A stretch of DNA of 64,000 nucleotides from Paracoccus onchidii. GTDB lineage: Bacteria > Pseudomonadota > Alphaproteobacteria > Rhodobacterales > Rhodobacteraceae. The DNA lies in NCBI RefSeq assembly GCF_028294535.1, contig NZ_JAQBIE010000001.1:240199-304198 (forward strand), in the 5' to 3' direction. Under the pieces are notes generated by a model that was not told the origin of the DNA, did not search any database, and saw nothing but the letters and a program-made list of their open reading frames with translations. How positions within the stretch are numbered: the first letter of the stretch is position 1; every line of letters starts with the position of its first letter. Shown here piece by piece: positions 60,256 to 64,000 of this stretch. A program made the translations under genes and the position numbers.

Positions 60256-60996
60256 TCAGGTCGCGTTCTGGGCTGTTGTTCTTCCCGAAGGTTCATGCAG
60301 CGACCGGAACTTTTCCCAGGCTTCGTTCAGGCTGCGGGTGCGGGCCTCGGCCAGACGAACCGCCTCGGGGGGCAGGCCCCGCGCGATGGCACGGTCGGGA
60401 TGAGCCTCAAGGATCAGTTGGCGCCAGCGTTTCCGCGCCTCGGGCAGGGGGGTGTCGGGGGCAACGCCCAGCATCTGGCATGGCGGGCAGCCCGCATGTG
60501 GGTCGTGACGATTGCGAATCGACAGGATCCGGGCCTGGGTCACCCCGAAAATGCGGCCCACCTCGTCGATGAATTCGACTTCGTTCTCATGCATGTCGCC
60601 ATCGGCGACGGCAATGATGCAAAGCCCTTCGATCACGTCTTCCAGAACCGGATCGCCAGCGGGGAACATCGCCGCGATCCTGCGGGCCCAGGCATCGAAT
60701 CCCGCCACGTCCTGACGCGCCAGATCAAAGACCCGGGCGGCGTTCTTTTCTTCGGCGCGGGGAATGACGAACACCCGGCGAAACGCCGCAACCTCAGAGC
60801 GGGCGACCACGCCATCCGCCTTTGCCAGCTTGGCCCCCAGCGCGATAATGGCAATGGTAAAGGCGACCGAACGTTCGGGGGGCGTTACGCTGCGCTGATT
60901 GCCCAGCAAGACGGCCAGGCGATCGGCAATGCGCTGCCAAAAGCTGCGGGGCTTTGGCAGGTTGGGGCAGGGCGGATGGTGCGCGGTTGTATCCAT
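60256..60996 (-). CDS. TerB-DnaJ co-chaperone (DjlA-like)
   Basis: The 246-residue protein has a TerB-like helical domain (about 48-160, with ALGAKLAKADGVVARSEV and AVADGDMHENEVEFIDEVGRIF acidic repeats), a linker, and a C-terminal J-domain. The HPD motif is intact (EAHPDRA near 206), so Hsp70 stimulation is expected. The order TerB then J is that of DjlA, but no N-terminal membrane anchor is visible. A CPPC-like GCPPCQML precedes the J-domain. Confidence 0.88.
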   Translation of the reverse strand: MDTTAHHPPCPNLPKPRSFWQRIADRLAVLLGNQRSVTPPERSVAFTIAIIALGAKLAKADGVVARSEVAAFRRVFVIPRAEEKNAARVFDLARQDVAGFDAWARRIAAMFPAGDPVLEDVIEGLCIIAVADGDMHENEVEFIDEVGRIFGVTQARILSIRNRHDPHAGCPPCQMLGVAPDTPLPEARKRWRQLILEAHPDRAIARGLPPEAVRLAEARTRSLNEAWEKFRSLHEPSGRTTAQNAT

Positions 60997-61061
60997 GACA
61001 CCACAATATCCGGCTTTCTCGTCGGACGGTAGGGCGAACCGGTCAGCCCGCCCGTCGTCGT

Positions 61062-61859
61062 TCAGCCGCGATGCGCGCCTGCGGCCAGTTCCTGCACAAA
61101 GGCCAGGATCTCGCCGACGGGCCGCTTTTCGCCGATCATCTTGACGATGGCCGAGCCTACAACGCAGCCATCCGCGATTGACGCGATGCTTTGCGCCGCC
61201 TCGGGGGTGGAAATGCCAAAGCCGACAACAACGGGGAGGTTGGCCGCCTTCTGGATGCGGGCGACCTCTGGCGCCACTTCGGCTGCATTCGCCGCAGCGG
61301 CGCCGGTGATGCCGGTGACGCTGACATAATACAGGAAGCCACTGGTATTGGCGATGACGGCGGGCAGGCGGCGGTCATCCGTTGTCGGCGTCGCCAGGCG
61401 GATAAAGTTCAGCCCGGCCCGCGAGGCGGGAACGCATAATTCGTCATCTTCCTCAGGTGGCAGGTCTACCACGATCAGACCGTCGACACCCGCATCTGCC
61501 GCATCGGCAAGGAACTGGGTCACGCCGCCGCTGCGGGCATAGATCGGGTTGTAATACCCCATCAACACGATCGGGGTGGTCGCATCGTCCTTGCGGAAGG
61601 CCCGGACCATATCCAGTGTGCGCGTTACGCTGCCGCCTGTGGCCAGGGCCCGCTGGCCGGCCGCCTGAATCGTCGGGCCATCCGCCATCGGGTCCGTGAA
61701 GGGCATGCCAAGCTCGATGATGTCGACCCCCGCAGCAGGTAGGCCGCGCATGATCTCCAATGCGGTCGCATCGTCGGGATCGCTTGCCATCATATAGGCG
61801 ACAAACGCCTTCTTGCCCTGCGATTTCAGTGCCGCGAATGTGTCATCGATTCTGGTCAT
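61062..61859 (-). CDS. trpA: tryptophan synthase alpha chain
   Basis: This subunit cleaves indole-3-glycerol phosphate to indole, which passes to TrpB. The 265-residue TIM barrel has the catalytic glutamate in [16 protein letters not shown] and the aspartate in the same block, [25 protein letters not shown] and the phosphate-binding [11 protein letters not shown] and [12 protein letters not shown] 61859 ([12 protein letters not shown]) is the family start. trpB is not within the window. Confidence 0.97.
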   Translation of the reverse strand: MTRIDDTFAALKSQGKKAFVAYMMASDPDDATALEIMRGLPAAGVDIIELGMPFTDPMADGPTIQAAGQRALATGGSVTRTLDMVRAFRKDDATTPIVLMGYYNPIYARSGGVTQFLADAADAGVDGLIVVDLPPEEDDELCVPASRAGLNFIRLATPTTDDRRLPAVIANTSGFLYYVSVTGITGAAAANAAEVAPEVARIQKAANLPVVVGFGISTPEAAQSIASIADGCVVGSAIVKMIGEKRPVGEILAFVQELAAGAHRG

Positions 61860-61986
61860 GGCCTGTCCCTGAAGTACTTGCCCCAAGCACTAGCCCCGTT
61901 CTTGCGCTTTCGCAATGCGCACCGCGGACTGGACTTGCGCCCTGTGGACGCCTAAGTAACCGCGAAATTCAGGAAAAGGTGCATCA

Positions 61987-63084
61987 ATGGGCTTTCGCAT
62001 GGGAATCGTCGGGTTGCCGAATGTCGGTAAATCCACGCTGTTCAACGCGCTGACGAAAACTGCCGCCGCGCAGGCCGCGAACTTTCCCTTTTGCACGATC
62101 GAGCCGAATGTCGGCGAGGTCGCTGTCCCCGATCCGCGTCTGGATCGACTGGCCGGCATTGCGGGCAGCAAACAGATCATCCCGACCCGGATCACCTTCG
62201 TGGACATCGCGGGTCTGGTGAAGGGTGCCAGCAAGGGCGAGGGGCTGGGCAACCAGTTTCTGGCCAATATCCGCGAAGTGGATGCCATCGCGCATGTGCT
62301 GCGCTGCTTCGAGGATGGCGACGTGACCCATGTCGAGGGGCGCGTCGATCCTCTGACAGACGCCGAGGTGATCGAGACCGAACTGATGATCGCCGACATG
62401 GAATCAATCGAGCGTCGTCTGGCCAACCTGACCCGCAAGCTGAAGGGCGGCGACAAGGAGGCCGTCGAACAGGAGGGCCTGCTGAAACGCGCCCTTGCCG
62501 CGCTGGAAAACGGTCAGCCCGCCCGCACGGTTGAAATCGCCGAGGATGAGCAGAAGGCATGGAACATGCTGCAACTGCTGACCTCGAAACCGGTGCTGTA
62601 TGTCTGTAACGTGGCCGAAGACGAGGCCGCCAGGGGCAATGCCCTGTCCGACAAGGTTGCGGAAATGGCCAGGGCGCAGGGCGCGGGCCATGTCGTCATC
62701 TCGGCCAAGATCGAGGAAGAGATCAGCCAGCTCGACGCCGAAGAGGCCGAGATGTTTCTGGGCGAGATGGGGCTGGACGAAGCCGGTCTGGATCGCCTGA
62801 TCCGTGCGGGCTACGACCTGCTTGGCCTGCAGACCTATTTCACCGTCGGCCCCAAGGAAGCCCGCGCCTGGACCATCCGCAAGGGCACGCTGGCCCCGCA
62901 GGCGGCAGGGGTCATCCATGGCGATTTCGAAAAGGGCTTCATCCGCTCGGAAACCATCGCCTATGACGATTATGTCGCCGGCAATGGCGAGGCGGGCGCC
63001 CGCGACGCCGGCAAGCTGCGCGTCGAAGGCAAGACCTACGAAGTGGCTGACGGCGACGTGCTGCATTTCCTTTTCAATGCCTAG
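61987..63084 (+). CDS. ychF: redox-regulated ATPase YchF (Obg-like)
   Basis: This universally conserved Obg-like ATPase associates with ribosomes. The 365-residue protein has the P-loop GLPNVGKSTLFNALT, the switch region FPFCTIEPNVG, DIAGLVKGASKGEGLGNQFL, the divergent base-recognition VCNVAEDE that makes it ATP-specific, and a C-terminal TGS-like domain (FFTVGPKEARAWTIRKG). A clear terminator follows. Confidence 0.97.
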   Translation: MGFRMGIVGLPNVGKSTLFNALTKTAAAQAANFPFCTIEPNVGEVAVPDPRLDRLAGIAGSKQIIPTRITFVDIAGLVKGASKGEGLGNQFLANIREVDAIAHVLRCFEDGDVTHVEGRVDPLTDAEVIETELMIADMESIERRLANLTRKLKGGDKEAVEQEGLLKRALAALENGQPARTVEIAEDEQKAWNMLQLLTSKPVLYVCNVAEDEAARGNALSDKVAEMARAQGAGHVVISAKIEEEISQLDAEEAEMFLGEMGLDEAGLDRLIRAGYDLLGLQTYFTVGPKEARAWTIRKGTLAPQAAGVIHGDFEKGFIRSETIAYDDYVAGNGEAGARDAGKLRVEGKTYEVADGDVLHFLFNA

Positions 63085-63148
63085 TGTGATGCCATCAGGA
63101 TATGTTCACCGCTGAGCCAAGGTGAACTGCTCGGATGTGTTCCAGAAC

Positions 63149-63182
63149 ATGGCGGCGGCCCATCTCGAGGCGCCGCCATTTT
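63149..63182 (+). terminator. intrinsic terminator after ychF
   Basis: ATGGCGGCG and CGCCGCCAT are perfect 9-base arms, with a 13-base loop, followed by TTT. It lies 65 bases after the ychF stop. Confidence 0.7.
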
Positions 63183-63244
63183 GCGTGCAGCAAACAAACG
63201 CTTGCCTTGATTCATTGCGATTGCAGAAGCCGCTGAAAAAGCCC

Positions 63245-63273
63245 TTGTCACTCTTGGGCAAGCTGAATATACG
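63245..63273 (+). promoter_or_regulatory. promoter of tRNA-Ser gene
   Basis: TTGTCA (63245-63250) and TATACG (63268-63273) are 17 bases apart. The predicted start falls at about 63280, next to the first base of the tRNA, so the leader would be minimal. Confidence 0.5.
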
Positions 63274-63280
63274 GATCAGC

Positions 63281-63370
63281 GGAGACGTGGCCGAGTGGTC
63301 GAAGGCACACCCCTGCTAAGGGTGCAGGCCCGAAAGGGTCTCGAGGGTTCGAATCCCTTCGTCTCCGCCA
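63281..63370 (+). tRNA. tRNA-Ser (anticodon GCU)
   Basis: The acceptor arms GGAGACG (63281-63287) and CGTCTCC (63360-63366) pair fully. The anticodon GCT is at 63315-63317, in loop CTGCTAA closed by CACCC/GGGTG. A long variable arm as in class II tRNAs and the T-loop GGTTCGAATCC are present. The 3' CCA (63368-63370) is encoded. It reads AGC and AGU codons. A tyrosine integrase frame begins 40-94 bases downstream, the usual arrangement when a tRNA 3' end is an attachment site. Confidence 0.97.
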
Positions 63371-63409
63371 CCGCACACAATATGTTGTTATTGAAGGGTT
63401 TTCTTCTCG

Positions 63410-63850
63410 ATGTCCAAAGACGTGTTGTCCAAATTGGACCACAGCGAGGCCGGGAAAGAAGACATGCGATACCTCATTCAACCTCGTGGCCCCGGCAAGA
63501 GCTGGGTATTCCGTTATGTGACCCCGCCTGAACTGGTGGGCGTTCCGAACCCATGGGATGGGAAACCTCTGGGCAAGGAGATCAAAAGGGGCCTCGGGAC
63601 CCGACACCTCCCTACAGCTCGCAAGAGGCGCGACATGGCGCTGGGTGACATCCGTAAGCTTGAAGACTGCCTGAGCGACGGCGCGGCTTTCTCCCTCGCT
63701 TCAGCTGTAGAGTGGCGAGAGGCCATAGCTACAGCCCGGCAAAGCGCTGAAGACCCCCGGTACGTCGGTATCGAACTCGTCCTCTATGACAAGCTTGAGC
63801 AAGCTGAGGCCCGTGGTCTCCCCCTCGACCAACTGAAGCGTTTTGAATAG
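63410..63850 (+). pseudogene. tyrosine integrase, truncated by IS3-family element
   Basis: The N-terminal part resembles Rhodobacterales tyrosine recombinases: MRYLIQPRGPGKSWVFRYVTP, GKPLGKEIKRGLGTRHLPTARKRRDMALGDIR. Only about 145 residues are present; the arm-binding region is here, but the catalytic R-H-R-Y domain is absent. The stop TAG (63848-63850) lies within what looks like the IS end (TGAA at 63844 onward). The remainder is probably beyond the element, outside the window. The start may be 63410 or ATG 63464. Confidence 0.75.
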
Positions 63851-63861
63851 CCCCGCGTTTC

Positions 63862-64000
63862 CTAGACGCCTTCGGGTCTCGGTTTCCGCTGCCGTTCGAA
63901 CTCTACGGGCGACAGCATCCCGTTTCTCGCATGCTTGCGCTTCGGATTGTAGAACATCTCGATGTAATCGAACACATCCTGCCTGGCTTTTACGCGGGTT
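63862..64000 (-). CDS. IS3-family transposase OrfB (C-terminal part, runs off window)
   Basis: Read on the minus strand, the frame gives RVKARQDVFDYIEMFYNPKRK, then HARNGMLSPVEFERQRKPRPEGV and a stop (TAG at 63862-63864). This is the end of the integrase core of IS3-group OrfB. No stop interrupts it, so the element may be intact beyond base 64000. Its end lies next to the broken integrase. A related but different IS3 fragment sits at 37588-37785. Confidence 0.85.
   Translation of the reverse strand, partial: TRVKARQDVFDYIEMFYNPKRKHARNGMLSPVEFERQRKPRPEGV

Overview
The window is dense, GC-rich alphaproteobacterial chromosome. It most resembles Rhodobacterales, and Paracoccus in particular. The complex I (nuo) operon is interrupted by small unknown reading frames in the Paracoccus/Rhodobacter manner, NuoG and NuoF have the sizes usual for that group, and ccoGHIS, DUF1150 next to an Hsp20 gene, DUF5337- and DUF5333-like genes and ATGA/TGATG start-stop overlaps all fit. 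No rRNA, plasmid or prophage core is present. The species assignment is inference.

Bases 1-18972 form one long plus-strand run: nuoD (3' part), nuoE, F, G, H, I, J, K, L, M and N with interposed accessory frames, continuing without a gap into birA, coaX and an RNase J gene. Two very small frames inside the operon (4267-4377 and 10164-10244) sit exactly between start-stop overlaps and are candidate unannotated small proteins. Then come trmB, a DUF1150/Hsp20 pair on the minus strand, a DUF465 gene, purEK, glutaminase, and a minus-strand radA-cvpA-purF group.

Bases 27322-36912 and their flanks carry a lipoprotein-release ABC transporter (one permease plus LolD), a lipoprotein cytochrome c, parE, and the cbb3 oxidase assembly set ccoGHIS behind a well-formed FNR-type promoter. 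The oxidase structural genes ccoNOQP are not beside it. Bases 37332-37929 are a patchwork of three decayed insertion sequences (IS110-, IS3- and IS481-like). They abut cmk, which has lost its usual neighbours.

Bases 40429-45223 are the most distinctive part. This minus-strand set comprises a PLP decarboxylase, an acyl carrier protein, an AMP-forming ligase, a left-handed beta-helix acetyltransferase and a GT61-like glycosyltransferase. The first four genes overlap or abut. They look like a carrier-protein-tethered pathway that makes and attaches a small amine or acyl group to a glycan. The trio of ligase, ACP and decarboxylase resembles that of exosortase-A polysaccharide loci, but no exosortase gene is visible here.

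The rest is mostly housekeeping: hisBH, a BCCT betaine/choline-type transporter, a coiled-coil gene plus zapA, an alpha/beta hydrolase, an MFS exporter overlapping a DUF599 gene tail to tail, glycolate oxidase glcDEF, a second Hsp20, recR-ybaB-dnaX, a TerB-DnaJ protein, trpA and ychF. The right edge has tRNA-Ser(GCU), a tyrosine integrase cut off by an IS3-family element, and the end of that element's transposase: the left boundary of a probable tRNA-integrated island that continues outside the window.
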